From NCBI RefSeq assembly GCF_000766145.1, contig NZ_JNFB01000047.1, positions 1 to 64,000 on the forward strand: a DNA stretch of 64,000 bases, given 5' to 3'. Below the pieces are notes generated by a model. That model was given only the letters and a program-made list of their open reading frames with translations, did not search any database and was not told where the DNA came from. This DNA comes from Paenilisteria newyorkensis (lineage in GTDB: Bacteria > Bacillota > Bacilli > Lactobacillales > Listeriaceae). The translations under genes and the position numbers were made by a program. This document shows, piece by piece, positions 44,626 to 54,566 of this stretch. Position 1 is the stretch's first letter. Every line of letters begins with the position of its first letter.

Positions 44626-44657
44626 ATGGAGTATCAAAGCAACTGTACTCCATTTTT
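44626..44657 (+). terminator. Terminator of the dioxygenase gene
   Basis: ATGGAGTA (44626-44633) pairs with TACTCCAT (44646-44653), followed by five T. Confidence 0.85.
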
Positions 44658-44686
44658 AAATAAAATAAAATTTCTAGGAGTAGTTT

Positions 44687-47600
44687 ATGAGATATGTAGA
44701 TGATGTGGTACGAGAAGTCCTATCAAATATGCCAAACGAATGTAATTTTATTGACTACAAACAGATTCCATATAAAAAGGAAAAATATGCAGATTTTATT
44801 AAAGATGTGCTGGCTTTTTTGAATTGTATTGAAAGTCTTGATCGAGATAAGTTCATTATTATAGGAGTGGAAAATGAACGTTTGAGAAAAATTGGATTAA
44901 AATTAGATATGCCAGATGATGCGGCATTTCAAGATTTACTAGATAAAATAAGCCCTAGGCCATGTGTTTCAACTGGAACGATATCTTTTGAGAATTTAGA
45001 TTTTGGGTATATTTGTATACCCAAAACTAACAATTTAAGACCTTATGCTACTAGCCATTCATATCCTTCAAATAATCCAATTGTAAATGCTGGGACGTAT
45101 TATATTCGAAAAGGTAGTAAAAATACAATAGCTGATCGGTATGATCTAGAGAAAATTTTTTCTTTACAGAATCAAGAGCTGCCTATATTGCCATCGCTTA
45201 AAGAAGAAACGAGTAGGGAATACTCTGCTGATTTAGCCTTATTTGCGCTAATAGGTGGATGGAATCATACTAATCATTTCGATAAAGAGATTATTGAAAA
45301 ATTTATCCAAGAACCATATGATTCTTGGATAATTAGGATAAAGGATGTTCTTCAAGGTGAAGGGTCCTATATAAATTTTCATAAAAATATTTGGAGTACC
45401 AAAGGCAGAGAGACCCTTATAAGAAATATGAAAAATAGTTACTACGATTATATTTTTGATGATTTGCAAGCCGTTATTGTTGAGGTATTGTCGGAAAGAA
45501 ATCCAAAGTTTGATTTAAGGGCAGATGAACGATGGCTGTCCAAATTTTATGATAAAAATACAAAATATTCAACTCAGTTAAGAACGGGTTTAGCAGAGGC
45601 ACTACCTATTTTATCATCTATGACGGATATATTTCCAAACAGTAGTAGAGTTATGTTGGAAGATATAATTAGCAATACAGTGCATACCATTCTAGATACA
45701 AAGAATTGGGAAGTTTGGGCGGGATTAGAATGGTATTTACCAGCTTTGGCAGAAGCGGCACCTGCAGTATTTATTAAATCTATTGAAGAAAATATACTCG
45801 CAGTGAAGCAATTATTTAAAGAAACAGAGAATGATATTGTTTCAAGGACATACTCTGGGGGCTTAACTAGAGCGATAGAACTAGTTGCATGGGATCCTGA
45901 AAATTTTGTCCATGTTTGCTGCGTGATTGTAGAAGTAATGAACAGTGAGGATTCCAAAGAACAATCGAATCTAGTGAATATACTGTCGAAAATACTTTTA
46001 CCATGGCGACCTCAAACGCTTGCTCCCGTATCTAAACGAGAAACTGTTGTAAAAATTTTACTGAATGAGTATGCTGATATTGGATGGAAATTACTAATGA
46101 AATTAATTCCAGGTGTAATCACGACTACTTCGAGTACTTATAAACCAAAATGGAGAACTACAGTTTTGGATGAAGTAGACCATAAGATAACTAATTTAGA
46201 TTATTACTTGCAAAATGAAATTTTTTTAAATCTTAGCATAGAGTATGCTGAATCAGATAGTCAGAGGTTAATAGACTTGATTAATGTATTGGATAATATT
46301 TCGGATGACTGGCGTGTCAAATTTTTAAATGTAATATGTGCCGACAGCATTGTTGCAAGAGATGATGAATATAAGTATATAATTTGGGAACGTCTTTCTA
46401 CAGTTATAAATAGGCATAAAAGATATAATCATACTGATTGGGCTTTTTCAGATATAGATATAAAAAGAATGGAGATAATGAGAGATAAAGTTGAGCCGAA
46501 AGCTCTAAATGTTAAAAATAGAATTTTTTTCAAATCTAGTAGATATGATTTATTTTTCTCTGAGGATAGTAAAGAAAATTCAAAACAAATTTTTAGTTTT
46601 CAAGTAGAGGCTATAAAAGAGATTCTGCCAACTGGGTTAATAGAGTTATTCAAATTCAATTCTGAAATAGAAGATTCTTACTCTCTGGGATTTTGTTTTG
46701 GAAAAGTTGATCAAAGCTCTATAAGTTGTAATGATGTATTTGTTTTTTTAGATATAAAAGATAGTAAAAAAATAGATTTCATTCGGGGCTTTGTTGTAGG
46801 GAAATATCAATTATGCGGTTTTGACTGGATTGAAGAAGTTGCCTTTCAAGTTATGGATAAGTTTCAAAAAGCAATTATATTTGCTGCTATGCCATTTTAT
46901 ATTGATACATGGATTTTGGTTGAAAATATAATGGGGGATGAGCAAGAAGAGTACTGGAACCTTGTCGATGCTCTTCCATATCAAGCTGTTGGATTAGATG
47001 ATGCTATCCAAAAATTAATAGAGTTTGGTTGCCCAATTAAGGCAATAGATTGCATAACATATCAGATTGATGAAGGAATGCGGGTTCCCTCAGATTTAGC
47101 GTTTAAAGCTTTGACCGATGCTACCGAAGAGCTTAATGGTCAAAGGAGCGTAGCTTTATACAATACTAGAAAAATAATTAGATATTTGCAAAAGCAAGAG
47201 GGGGTAGCAGAGCGAGAGTTAGTTAGAATTGAATGGATGTATCTGGCTATTATGGGCGAGGAGGGGTTAACTCCTGTAACACTCGAAAGAAAATTGGCAA
47301 CGGAACCTGCTTTCTTCAACGAGATTCTTTGTCTAGCGTATAAAGAAAAGGGAGCAGAAAAGAGAGTACTTACTGGAAAGGAAGAGACTATAGCAATCAA
47401 TGCGCATCGTTTATTAAATTCGTGGAGGATAATTCCTGGTTCAGAGGCTATAGGTGAGCTTGATAAACAAAAACTCACTATCTGGATAGATGAAATGAAG
47501 GAAATGGCTGCTAATTCTGATAGATTGGATATGGGGCTAAATGTTATAGGGGGGACCCTTTATTATGCACCCGCAGATAAGGACGGACTTTGGATTAATA

Positions 47601-47848
47601 AAAATGTTGCAGAGCTGTTAAATAAAAGAGAAGAAACTATCATGAGGGATGCATATACTACCAAAATATTTAATGAGAGAGGTGCTCATTTTATAGATAG
47701 GACTGGAGCAGAAGAGTTCCAATTAGCAAGTCACTATTTTGAAAAGGCAGATCAACTTGAACTAAATAATTTTTTCCGATTAGCAAGTTCAATGAGGGAG
47801 TTAGCTAGAGATTATGAAAGACAAGGAAAAAAATATATAGAAGAGTAA
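44687..47848 (+). CDS. Large protein with N-terminal Schlafen/AlbA_2-like domain, unknown function
   Basis: The 1053-residue protein starts with a domain resembling AlbA_2/Schlafen (about residues 8-160). This has ECNFIDYKQIP, corresponding to the family's ExxxxE[FY]K, then KFIIIGVENE, corresponding to the xxxGV strand, and a late TYYIRKGSKN as in xYYRxGSxT. The rest is predicted mainly alpha-helical without recognisable Walker, helicase or protease motifs. The gene is visibly more AT-rich than gdhA and his on either side, suggesting horizontal acquisition. CTAGGAG precedes ATG 44687. Schlafen-type domains occur in nucleases and in phage-defence proteins, so a defence role is possible but not shown. 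Confidence 0.6.
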   Translation: MRYVDDVVREVLSNMPNECNFIDYKQIPYKKEKYADFIKDVLAFLNCIESLDRDKFIIIGVENERLRKIGLKLDMPDDAAFQDLLDKISPRPCVSTGTISFENLDFGYICIPKTNNLRPYATSHSYPSNNPIVNAGTYYIRKGSKNTIADRYDLEKIFSLQNQELPILPSLKEETSREYSADLALFALIGGWNHTNHFDKEIIEKFIQEPYDSWIIRIKDVLQGEGSYINFHKNIWSTKGRETLIRNMKNSYYDYIFDDLQAVIVEVLSERNPKFDLRADERWLSKFYDKNTKYSTQLRTGLAEALPILSSMTDIFPNSSRVMLEDIISNTVHTILDTKNWEVWAGLEWYLPALAEAAPAVFIKSIEENILAVKQLFKETENDIVSRTYSGGLTRAIELVAWDPENFVHVCCVIVEVMNSEDSKEQSNLVNILSKILLPWRPQTLAPVSKRETVVKILLNEYADIGWKLLMKLIPGVITTTSSTYKPKWRTTVLDEVDHKITNLDYYLQNEIFLNLSIEYAESDSQRLIDLINVLDNISDDWRVKFLNVICADSIVARDDEYKYIIWERLSTVINRHKRYNHTDWAFSDIDIKRMEIMRDKVEPKALNVKNRIFFKSSRYDLFFSEDSKENSKQIFSFQVEAIKEILPTGLIELFKFNSEIEDSYSLGFCFGKVDQSSISCNDVFVFLDIKDSKKIDFIRGFVVGKYQLCGFDWIEEVAFQVMDKFQKAIIFAAMPFYIDTWILVENIMGDEQEEYWNLVDALPYQAVGLDDAIQKLIEFGCPIKAIDCITYQIDEGMRVPSDLAFKALTDATEELNGQRSVALYNTRKIIRYLQKQEGVAERELVRIEWMYLAIMGEEGLTPVTLERKLATEPAFFNEILCLAYKEKGAEKRVLTGKEETIAINAHRLLNSWRIIPGSEAIGELDKQKLTIWIDEMKEMAANSDRLDMGLNVIGGTLYYAPADKDGLWINKNVAELLNKREETIMRDAYTTKIFNERGAHFIDRTGAEEFQLASHYFEKADQLELNNFFRLASSMRELARDYERQGKKYIEE

Positions 47849-47858
47849 CAATCATCAA

Positions 47859-47889
47859 CAAAAAACACACACGGGGGGAACCGCATGTG
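47859..47889 (-). terminator. Probable terminator of the his operon
   Basis: On the minus strand CACATGCGG pairs with CCGTGTGTG (9 bp with two wobbles), followed by a T run (complement of 47859-47865). It lies about 370 bases after the hisC stop, so the his mRNA would have a long 3' UTR antisense to the end of the convergent transcript. Confidence 0.55.
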
Positions 47890-47911
47890 CCTGTAGGGAG
47901 TTTTAGGAGTG

Positions 47912-48086
47912 TGTGGTGGCGACGATATAAAAGGGATATCAGGGAATTTTTATGGTATAGGATGCATTCTCCATATGGAGCAAAGCGAGTAATGCTCGTC
48001 TATTTTGAATAGGAAATGAGTTTTCTTTTGAAGCGTGTATTAGGTCTTTAAAAGAAAGCTCATTTTTATTTATCGTCGCCGCCACA
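47912..48086. repeat. 175-bp element with 16-bp terminal inverted repeats and internal hairpins
   Basis: TGTGGTGGCGACGATA (47912-47927) is mirrored by TATCGTCGCCGCCACA (48071-48086) with one mismatch, a wobble in RNA. Inside are the perfect palindrome CTCCATATGGAG, a GAGCA/TGCTC hairpin, CTATT/AATAG, and a 14-bp stem at 48016-48063. It fills most of the 408-base gap between the Schlafen-like gene and hisC. No protein gene is apparent. It may be a small mobile element or a structured RNA. Confidence 0.6.
48016..48067 (+). terminator. Terminator of the Schlafen-like gene
   Basis: ATGAGTTTTCTTTT (48016-48029) pairs with AAAAGAAAGCTCAT (48050-48063), followed by TTTTATTT. It is nested inside the larger inverted repeat. 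Confidence 0.75.
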
Positions 48087-48256
48087 TCATCTTGGGGAAA
48101 AGATGACTTGCTCCAATAAAATAAGTATAACGTTAAATGGGGAGCTCTAACATCGCTTTGGCTTACATTTTGAAACGGAAATGTGACAGTTTTGTCAGGT
48201 TGCGCGTATTAGATTAAAATGTGATGAGAGTAAGCTTAGAGACGTGTTAGAAGGTA

Positions 48257-49339
48257 TTATTTTGTATCTAAAATGGATGCCAGAGCTTGGATGCATGCTT
48301 CGTTTTCGCTGGTCGATCCGATGGTAATTCGCAGCCAGTTTGGTTTTAGCCCGGCGCGCACGATGAAGCCTTTTTGGAGTAGTTGGTTGAATAGGTCGGT
48401 GGCGTCGCGCTCGGTGTCGAAAAAGATGAAGTTGGCGTCGGATTTGTAGTATGTGAGGCCGCGTGTGTCTAGGAAGTCGTACCATTGTTGCAAGCCGGTT
48501 GTGTTGGCGTTGACGCATTTTTCGACGAATGCTTGGTCGGCGAGTGCGGCGGTCGCGGCGGATTGGGCAATGGATGAGGTGTTGAATGGGAGCCGCACGA
48601 TGTTGAAGGGCTCTATTAGTGCGTCTGGGATGATGGCGTATCCGATGCGCAAGCCTGCCAAACCGTAAATTTTGGAAAATGTGCGCATGATGATGAGGTT
48701 TGGAAATGGCTCTAGAAGCGCTAGTGTGTCTGGGTATTCTGCGGTTGTGGCGTACTCGAAATAGGCTTCGTCGCTGATGACTAGGACGTCTTTGGGTACG
48801 GATTCGAGCAGCGCCAGGACTTCTTGTTGGGTGGAAATTGTGCCTGTCGGGTTGTTTGGATTGCAGAGCCAGATGATTTTTGTGCGCGTGTTGACGGTGT
48901 TTGCCATAGCGGTGAGATCGGATTTTCCGGTCGTTTCGTTGACTGGGATGCGAATCGTTTCGGCGCCTTCAATCGTGGCGTGTAGGGAGTACTGGGAGAA
49001 GGTCGGCGCGGCTTCGATAATGTTGTCACCTGGCTCTAGGACGGCGCGCGAGATGAGTTGGATAACGTCATCGAGACCGGAGCCGAGCAGGATATTATCT
49101 GTCGGAACATCGTGAAAAGCAGCGATATTTTCACGCAAAATTCGGCCGGCGCCATCGGGGTAATAGGATAAGTCGATGGCGCTCTCTTTCAGGATTCGCG
49201 TGACGGCTTTTGATGTGCCGAACGGGTTTTCATTGGATGCTAGTTTGGTGATTTTTTTGAGCCCGAGTTCGCGGCGGACTTCTTCTAGTGGTTTGCCCGG
49301 TTTGTAGGCGGATAGGGTGTTTAGCGATGATTTTACCAT
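48257..49339 (-). CDS. hisC: Histidinol-phosphate aminotransferase
   Basis: The 360-residue PLP aminotransferase converts imidazole acetol phosphate to histidinol phosphate. It shows LASNENPFGTS near the N-terminus, NPNNPTGT, and the PLP lysine segment RTFSKIYGLAGLRIGY (about residue 222). AAGGAGG precedes ATG 49339, 11 bases after hisE. In L. monocytogenes as I recall it, hisC is not in the his operon; here it is the last gene, which makes the operon self-sufficient. Confidence 0.95.
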   Translation of the reverse strand: MVKSSLNTLSAYKPGKPLEEVRRELGLKKITKLASNENPFGTSKAVTRILKESAIDLSYYPDGAGRILRENIAAFHDVPTDNILLGSGLDDVIQLISRAVLEPGDNIIEAAPTFSQYSLHATIEGAETIRIPVNETTGKSDLTAMANTVNTRTKIIWLCNPNNPTGTISTQQEVLALLESVPKDVLVISDEAYFEYATTAEYPDTLALLEPFPNLIIMRTFSKIYGLAGLRIGYAIIPDALIEPFNIVRLPFNTSSIAQSAATAALADQAFVEKCVNANTTGLQQWYDFLDTRGLTYYKSDANFIFFDTERDATDLFNQLLQKGFIVRAGLKPNWLRITIGSTSENEACIQALASILDTK

Positions 49340-49350
49340 GGTGGACCTCC

Positions 49351-49671
49351 TTATAATTCGTCGATAGGTTTGCGGTCTTTCGTGACGCTCCGTTTGCCTT
49401 CGCGTTTTTCGAGTTCGCGCGCGATGTCATCTGGCGTCAAGCCCTGCTGTGCTAAGAGTACGAGGACGTGATAAGTCAAATCGGCGAGTTCCGATGTGAG
49501 TTCTGCGTTGTCGTTATTTTTCGCAGCAATAACTACTTCGGTCGCTTCTTCGCCAACTTTTTTTAAAATTTTATCCAGTCCGCGGTCGAATAAATAATTC
49601 GTATAGGAGCCTTCTTTTGGCGTGGTTTTCCGGTCATTGATTTGGTCGAAAAGTTCGTTTAGAATCGTCAT
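49351..49671 (-). CDS. hisE: Phosphoribosyl-ATP pyrophosphatase
   Basis: The 106-residue enzyme of step two of histidine synthesis removes pyrophosphate from PR-ATP. It has [32 protein letters not shown] with the MazG-like EExxE metal site. It overlaps hisI by 4 bases. HisI and HisE are separate proteins here, not fused as in enterobacteria. Confidence 0.95.
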   Translation of the reverse strand: MTILNELFDQINDRKTTPKEGSYTNYLFDRGLDKILKKVGEEATEVVIAAKNNDNAELTSELADLTYHVLVLLAQQGLTPDDIARELEKREGKRSVTKDRKPIDEL

Positions 49672-49988
49672 TTTTCGGTCACTTCCTTTTCTAGATTGAA
49701 GAAGCAGCTGTGCGCGCCGGTGTGGCAGGCGGCTCCGATTTGGTCGACGCGGATCAGGAGTGTGTCGTTGTCGCAGTCGGAGCGGATTTCTTTGACGTGC
49801 TGGAAATGGCCAGACGTCGCGCCTTTATTCCAGAGTTCGTTACGGGAACGGGAGAAAAACCAAGTCGTGTTTGTATCGAGCGTTTTTTGGTAACTTTCGT
49901 CGTTCATATAGGCGAGCATGAGGACGTCACCTGTCGCGTCTTCCACGATAATCGCGGGGATGAGGCCTTTGGAAAAATCGAGTGTCAT
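49668..49988 (-). CDS. hisI: Phosphoribosyl-AMP cyclohydrolase
   Basis: The 106-residue enzyme of step three opens the purine ring of PR-AMP. It contains [23 protein letters not shown], and the zinc/magnesium ligands in [13 protein letters not shown] and [13 protein letters not shown]. It overlaps hisF and hisE by 4 bases each. Confidence 0.96.
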   Translation of the reverse strand: MTLDFSKGLIPAIIVEDATGDVLMLAYMNDESYQKTLDTNTTWFFSRSRNELWNKGATSGHFQHVKEIRSDCDNDTLLIRVDQIGAACHTGAHSCFFNLEKEVTEK

Positions 49989-50746
49989 GGCCGAATCGCA
50001 ACTCCTTTCTCTTGCAAAATTTGTTTGACTTCTGGAATTGTCATTTCGCCGTAATGGAAAATCGATGCGGCGAGTGCGGCGTCAGCGCTCGTTTTGGCGA
50101 AGACTTCTGCCATGTGATCGGCGTTTCCGCAGCCACCTGATGCGATGACGGGGACCGGGACGGCGTTACAGATGGCGTCGGTGAGCGCGATGTCGTAACC
50201 GTCTTTAGTTCCGTCGCCGTCCATGCTCGTTAGCAGGATTTCGCCGGCGCCGAGTGATACGGCTTTTTTTGCCCATTGGATCGCATCAAGACCGGTATCA
50301 TCACGCCCGCCGCGACTGTAAACGTGCCAGGAATCATCTTCGGCGTGATATTTGGCGTCGATCGCGACAACGATGCATTGATTGCCAAATTTAGCGGCGC
50401 CTTCCGCGATTAAATCGGGATTTTTGAGGGCGGCTGAGTTGAGTGAAATCTTGTCCGCGCCAGCTTGAAGGAGGGCTTTCATGTTCGCGACAGAATGGAT
50501 GCCTCCGCCGACGGTAAGCGGGATAAAAACTTGTTCCGCCGTGCGTTCGACGACATCAATCATCGTGCGGCGTTCTTCATGGGTTGCTGTGATATCAAGG
50601 AAAACAAGTTCGTCCGCGCCAGCTTCATTGTAGGCCTTGGCGATTTCGACAGGATCACCGACATCGGTTAGCGACACGAAATTGATGCCTTTCACGACGC
50701 GTCCATCGGTTACATCCAAGCAAGGAATGATGCGTTTAGTCAGCAA
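49985..50746 (-). CDS. hisF: Imidazole glycerol phosphate synthase, cyclase subunit
   Basis: The 253-residue TIM-barrel subunit closes the imidazole ring using ammonia channelled from HisH. The catalytic Asp residues are in [12 protein letters not shown] (Asp11) and [15 protein letters not shown] (Asp130), and phosphate sites are at VGGGIHSV and ASGGCGN. It starts with TTG at 50746, supported by GGAGG upstream and by the position of the conserved [10 protein letters not shown] start. The start lies inside the hisA 3' end. Confidence 0.97.
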   Translation of the reverse strand: MLTKRIIPCLDVTDGRVVKGINFVSLTDVGDPVEIAKAYNEAGADELVFLDITATHEERRTMIDVVERTAEQVFIPLTVGGGIHSVANMKALLQAGADKISLNSAALKNPDLIAEGAAKFGNQCIVVAIDAKYHAEDDSWHVYSRGGRDDTGLDAIQWAKKAVSLGAGEILLTSMDGDGTKDGYDIALTDAICNAVPVPVIASGGCGNADHMAEVFAKTSADAALAASIFHYGEMTIPEVKQILQEKGVAIRP

Positions 50747-51461
50747 GATTCTCCACCTCCGTAATTTCTGCCATCGAAATATTGCCGTTATACAGGGCTT
50801 TACCGCAAATCGCGCCGTATAAACCGAGCTCGGAAAGTTGCTCCAAATCCTGTTTGCTACTCACGCCACCCGACGCGATAATATCCACAGAAACCGCTCG
50901 TTGCAAGGCTTGAAGCTGCTCTAAATTCGGACCTTCCAGCGTACCATCTTTGGCAATATCCGTAAAAATGATCGTCTGCACGCCACTTTTTTCAACCTCT
51001 TTCGCAAAAGTAAGGTAATCCGTAGCGCTCACATCGAGCCAACCAGACGTTGCAACAAAGCCATTTTTCGCGTCAATGCCGACCGCGATTTTCGCGCCAT
51101 AAAGCTTCACGGCGTCACGAACTAAATCCGGATTTTCCAGCGCCGCCGAGCCGATAATGACGCGATCGATACCCGCTTCTTCCAGATAAAACGTAATCTG
51201 CTTCATCGTCCGAATCCCACCACCGACTTGGACGGGGAGACCAGCCGCTTTTTTCATCGCACGAATCACGTCCAAATTAATCGGTTTTCCTTCCAGCGCG
51301 CCGTCCAAATCGACAATATGTAAATACGTTGCGCCTTGTTCACTAAATGTCGCCGCTTGGGCAATCGGGTCAGGATTCACAACGGTTTCCTGCGCGAAAT
51401 CACCTTGATATAGCCGCACACACCGACCGTTTTTCAAATCTATTGCTGGGAAAATCCGCAT
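50736..51461 (-). CDS. hisA: ProFAR isomerase (phosphoribosylformimino-AICAR ribotide isomerase)
   Basis: The 241-residue TIM-barrel isomerase of step four has [20 protein letters not shown] with the catalytic Asp8, VGGGIRTM, and [13 protein letters not shown] with the second Asp. AAGGAGG lies before ATG 51461. It overlaps hisH by 22 bases and hisF by 11 bases, so translation is tightly coupled. Confidence 0.97.
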   Translation of the reverse strand: MRIFPAIDLKNGRCVRLYQGDFAQETVVNPDPIAQAATFSEQGATYLHIVDLDGALEGKPINLDVIRAMKKAAGLPVQVGGGIRTMKQITFYLEEAGIDRVIIGSAALENPDLVRDAVKLYGAKIAVGIDAKNGFVATSGWLDVSATDYLTFAKEVEKSGVQTIIFTDIAKDGTLEGPNLEQLQALQRAVSVDIIASGGVSSKQDLEQLSELGLYGAICGKALYNGNISMAEITEVENLAD

Positions 51462-52060
51462 GCTATTACCTCCTTAAATCCTTGTAAAATTTCGAGTCCT
51501 GCCTGCCCGCTTTTTTCGGGGTGAAACTGGGCGCCGTAAACGTTCTCGTTCGCGATGATGCCTGGAACTTCCATCGAATAATCGCTCGACGCCAATACAT
51601 ATTTCTCCTCACAAACCGCATAATACGAATGCACATAATACACAAAATTACCGTCCTGATCCCGCGTTAACGGCGAGTCCTGCTTCACTTCCAACCGATT
51701 CCAGCCCATATGCGGAATTTTCGCCGTGTCTGGCAGCGATTTCGCGTGACCCGGAATCAGTCCAAGCCCTTGCGTATAGCCAAATTCCTCGCTCGAATCC
51801 AGCAATAATTGCATTCCGAGACAAACCCCAAGCAGCGGTTTCCCGTGCGCCACCACCTCTTGCAAAACCGCAATCAAATCGCGTTCTTCAAGTGCCGCCA
51901 TCGCCTGCGGAAAAGCACCAACACCCGGCAAAATAATGCCATCCGCCTCCAAAATCGTCTTTTTCGCAGCCGTTATCGTATTTTCAATCCCAATAAAATC
52001 AAGCGCTTTGCTGACACTTTTCGTATTGCCCGCATCATAATCAATAATCGCAATTCGCAT
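51440..52060 (-). CDS. hisH: Imidazole glycerol phosphate synthase, glutaminase subunit
   Basis: The 206-residue class I glutamine amidotransferase has the catalytic triad visible: Cys in GKPLLGVCLGMQLL (about residue 81), His and Glu in GAQFHPEKSG. IDYDAGNTKSV is the usual N-terminus. It delivers ammonia to HisF. The neighbours are hisB upstream with no gap and hisA overlapping downstream. Confidence 0.97.
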   Translation of the reverse strand: MRIAIIDYDAGNTKSVSKALDFIGIENTITAAKKTILEADGIILPGVGAFPQAMAALEERDLIAVLQEVVAHGKPLLGVCLGMQLLLDSSEEFGYTQGLGLIPGHAKSLPDTAKIPHMGWNRLEVKQDSPLTRDQDGNFVYYVHSYYAVCEEKYVLASSDYSMEVPGIIANENVYGAQFHPEKSGQAGLEILQGFKEVIACGFSQQ

Positions 52061-52645
52061 TTACAGCACACCTTTCGTCGAGTTAACGCCTACGATATCA
52101 GGATTCACTGTAATGGCTTGCCGCAAAGCTCGGCCAAACGCTTTAAACAACGCCTCAATTTTGTGATGCGTATTTTTGCCGTAAAGGACGCGACAGTGCA
52201 GGTTCATCGACGCATTAAACGCCACCGCTTGGAAAAATTCCTCCACGAGCTCCGTATCAAAAGCACCAAGCTTCGGATTCTCAAACACCGCATCAAAAAC
52301 GAGGTACGAACGCCCACTTAGATCCAGCGCCACAAAGCCAAGCGACTCATCCATCGGCACGTATTCCGAACCGTAACGATTAATCCCAGCCTTATCACCA
52401 AGCGCTTCCTTCAAACATTGCCCGAGCACAATCCCGACATCCTCCGCCGTGTGATGCGAATCCACATCTAAATCGCCAATCGCCTCGCAAACAATCCCAA
52501 TGCGGCTATGTCTCGCGAATAACGTCAACATATGATCGAGAAATCCGACCCCAGTATTAACCTCACATTTCTCCGGCTGATCCATATAAAGCTCCATTTT
52601 AATCGCTGTTTCTGCCGTTTTCCGTTCTATTTTAGCTGTTCTCAT
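52061..52645 (-). CDS. hisB: Imidazoleglycerol-phosphate dehydratase
   Basis: The 194-residue monofunctional dehydratase of step six has the manganese-binding motifs [11 protein letters not shown] (about residues 68-78) and GVGFLDHML, plus KHHxxE-like [16 protein letters not shown] near the C-terminus. There is no histidinol phosphatase domain, which fits a separate HisJ. It overlaps hisD by 4 bases. Confidence 0.97.
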   Translation of the reverse strand: MRTAKIERKTAETAIKMELYMDQPEKCEVNTGVGFLDHMLTLFARHSRIGIVCEAIGDLDVDSHHTAEDVGIVLGQCLKEALGDKAGINRYGSEYVPMDESLGFVALDLSGRSYLVFDAVFENPKLGAFDTELVEEFFQAVAFNASMNLHCRVLYGKNTHHKIEALFKAFGRALRQAITVNPDIVGVNSTKGVL

Positions 52646-53931
52646 TGTTCATCATCCTCCTCAAAGCGAATTTCGATAGCGCGAGCGTGCGCCGTCAAGC
52701 CTTCTTTTTCAGCCAGCAAGACAATCGCGTCTTTTTCCTTTGCCAGCGCGTCTTTCGTATAAGAAATAAACGAGGTCCGTTTGCAAAAATCAGCGACGCC
52801 AAGCGGGGAGAAGAAGCGCGCCGTCCCACTCGTTGGCAACACGTGATTCGGCCCCGCAAAATAGTCTCCAAGCGGTTCAGAGGCATAAGCGCCCAAGAAA
52901 ACCGAGCCAGCATTTTTCACATAACTCAGATAATCCATCGGGTTTTCCAACTGGATTTCGAGATGTTCCGGAGCAATCTCATTCATAATATCAAACGCGG
53001 CGTCCACGGATTCAGCAACAATCACCTGTCCAAAATTGGCAATCGAAGCCCGCGCAATCTCTTCACGTGGCAGGGTTTTCAGCTGTTTCTCCACTTCCGC
53101 GGCAACCGCTTGACCAAACGCTTCACTCGTCGTAATTAGAATCGCGCGCGCCAGTTTATCATGCTCCGCTTGCGATAACAAATCTGCCGCTACAAACCGA
53201 GGATTCGCCGCCCTGTCCGCGACCACGACCACCTCCGAAGGCCCCGCAATCATATCGATATCCACGATGCCAAACACTTCCCGTTTTGCCAGCGCCACAA
53301 AAATATTCCCAGGCCCGACAATCTTATCCACTTTTGGAATCGACTCCGTCCCAAACGCAAGAGCAGCAACGGCTTGCGCGCCACCAATTTGATAAACTTC
53401 ATCCGCGCCCGCAATTTTGGCAGCAGCTAGAATATACGGATTCAAGCCATCTTTCCCAGGCGGCGTCACCATGATAATCCGCGGAACCCCAGCAATTTTG
53501 GCAGGTAAAATGTTCATCAAAACCGAAGAAGGATAAGCCGCCGTGCCACCAGGAACGTAAATACCAGCCGTCTCCAATGGGCGAACGAGCTGACCGCGCA
53601 TCACGCCTGGCTTCTCTGTATCAACGAATCCCGATTGTTTCTGCTTTTGATGATACGACAAAATGTTCGCCTTCGCTTGTTCTAGCGCGCAGGTAAAATC
53701 CGCCTCAACATGGTTCAATGCATCATCCAACACACTTTGCGCCACCCTAAAATCCGTCAATCGAACCCCATCAAATTGTTCCGTCAGCCTAACAAGCGCC
53801 GCGTCACCATTCGTTTTCACATCTGCAATAATCGCTTTGACAGCCGCCTCGGTCTCGACCTGAGTATCCGCACTCGCCGCACTATGTAATTGCTCCAATA
53901 TCGCCTCTTTATCCCCAGAAATAAACCTCAT
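52642..53931 (-). CDS. hisD: Histidinol dehydrogenase
   Basis: The 429-residue zinc enzyme catalyses the last two oxidations to histidine. The signature [20 protein letters not shown] is present; catalytic residues lie around APEHLEIQ and the zinc ligands around LSQAEHD and [14 protein letters not shown]. It overlaps hisG by 4 bases. Confidence 0.97.
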   Translation of the reverse strand: MRFISGDKEAILEQLHSAASADTQVETEAAVKAIIADVKTNGDAALVRLTEQFDGVRLTDFRVAQSVLDDALNHVEADFTCALEQAKANILSYHQKQKQSGFVDTEKPGVMRGQLVRPLETAGIYVPGGTAAYPSSVLMNILPAKIAGVPRIIMVTPPGKDGLNPYILAAAKIAGADEVYQIGGAQAVAALAFGTESIPKVDKIVGPGNIFVALAKREVFGIVDIDMIAGPSEVVVVADRAANPRFVAADLLSQAEHDKLARAILITTSEAFGQAVAAEVEKQLKTLPREEIARASIANFGQVIVAESVDAAFDIMNEIAPEHLEIQLENPMDYLSYVKNAGSVFLGAYASEPLGDYFAGPNHVLPTSGTARFFSPLGVADFCKRTSFISYTKDALAKEKDAIVLLAEKEGLTAHARAIEIRFEEDDEQ

Positions 53932-54566
53932 TTCGCGTCCTCCTCAAGCGTATTCTCCAACAAATCAATCAACTCAAAAATTTGCGCCTTATTCCGTTTT
54001 AGCGATGCCTTATTCACGATCAGCCGAGCCGAAATAGCATACATTGTATCAAAAATCACCAAACCATTCTCACGCAGCGTCGAGCCAGTTTCCACAATAT
54101 CAATAATCGCGTCCGCCAGCCCCAAAATCGGCGCCATCTCAACCGAGCCCTCAATCTTGATGATCTCGACATCCTCGCCACGTTCACGAAAATATTTCGT
54201 CGCAACCGTCGGGTATTTCGTCGCGATAATTTTGCGCCTATAATCACTCGGATCATAGCTCGGCGTCGACGCAAGGCAGAACTGACACCGTCCAATTTTC
54301 AAATCAAGCATCTCGTAGTGCTCCTTATCCTGCTCCATCAACACATCCTTGCCAACAATCCCGATATCCGCGACGCCATGCTTCACGTACGTCGTCACAT
54401 CCGGCGCCTTCGCCAAAATAAACGAATACGGCGCATCCTCACGCTTAAAAATCAGCTTCCGACTTTTCTCATGTAGCATCGCACAATCCACACCAGCCCG
54501 CTCCAAAAGCGCCACCGCCGACTTCTCCAATCTCCCTTTCGTCAAGGCAATTTGCAATGATTTCAT
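53928..54566 (-). CDS. hisG: ATP phosphoribosyltransferase, short form
   Basis: The 212-residue catalytic subunit of step one condenses ATP with PRPP. It is the short form without a C-terminal regulatory domain, and depends on HisZ encoded just upstream. Motifs include [28 protein letters not shown] and the PRPP loop region [19 protein letters not shown]. The start lies within the hisZ 3' end. Confidence 0.97.
   Translation of the reverse strand: MKSLQIALTKGRLEKSAVALLERAGVDCAMLHEKSRKLIFKREDAPYSFILAKAPDVTTYVKHGVADIGIVGKDVLMEQDKEHYEMLDLKIGRCQFCLASTPSYDPSDYRRKIIATKYPTVATKYFRERGEDVEIIKIEGSVEMAPILGLADAIIDIVETGSTLRENGLVIFDTMYAISARLIVNKASLKRNKAQIFELIDLLENTLEEDAK

Noticed and set aside
47912-48086. 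Retron-like msr/msd structure
   Set aside because: The nested inverted repeats recall one, but no reverse transcriptase gene is present and the upstream protein has no RT motifs.
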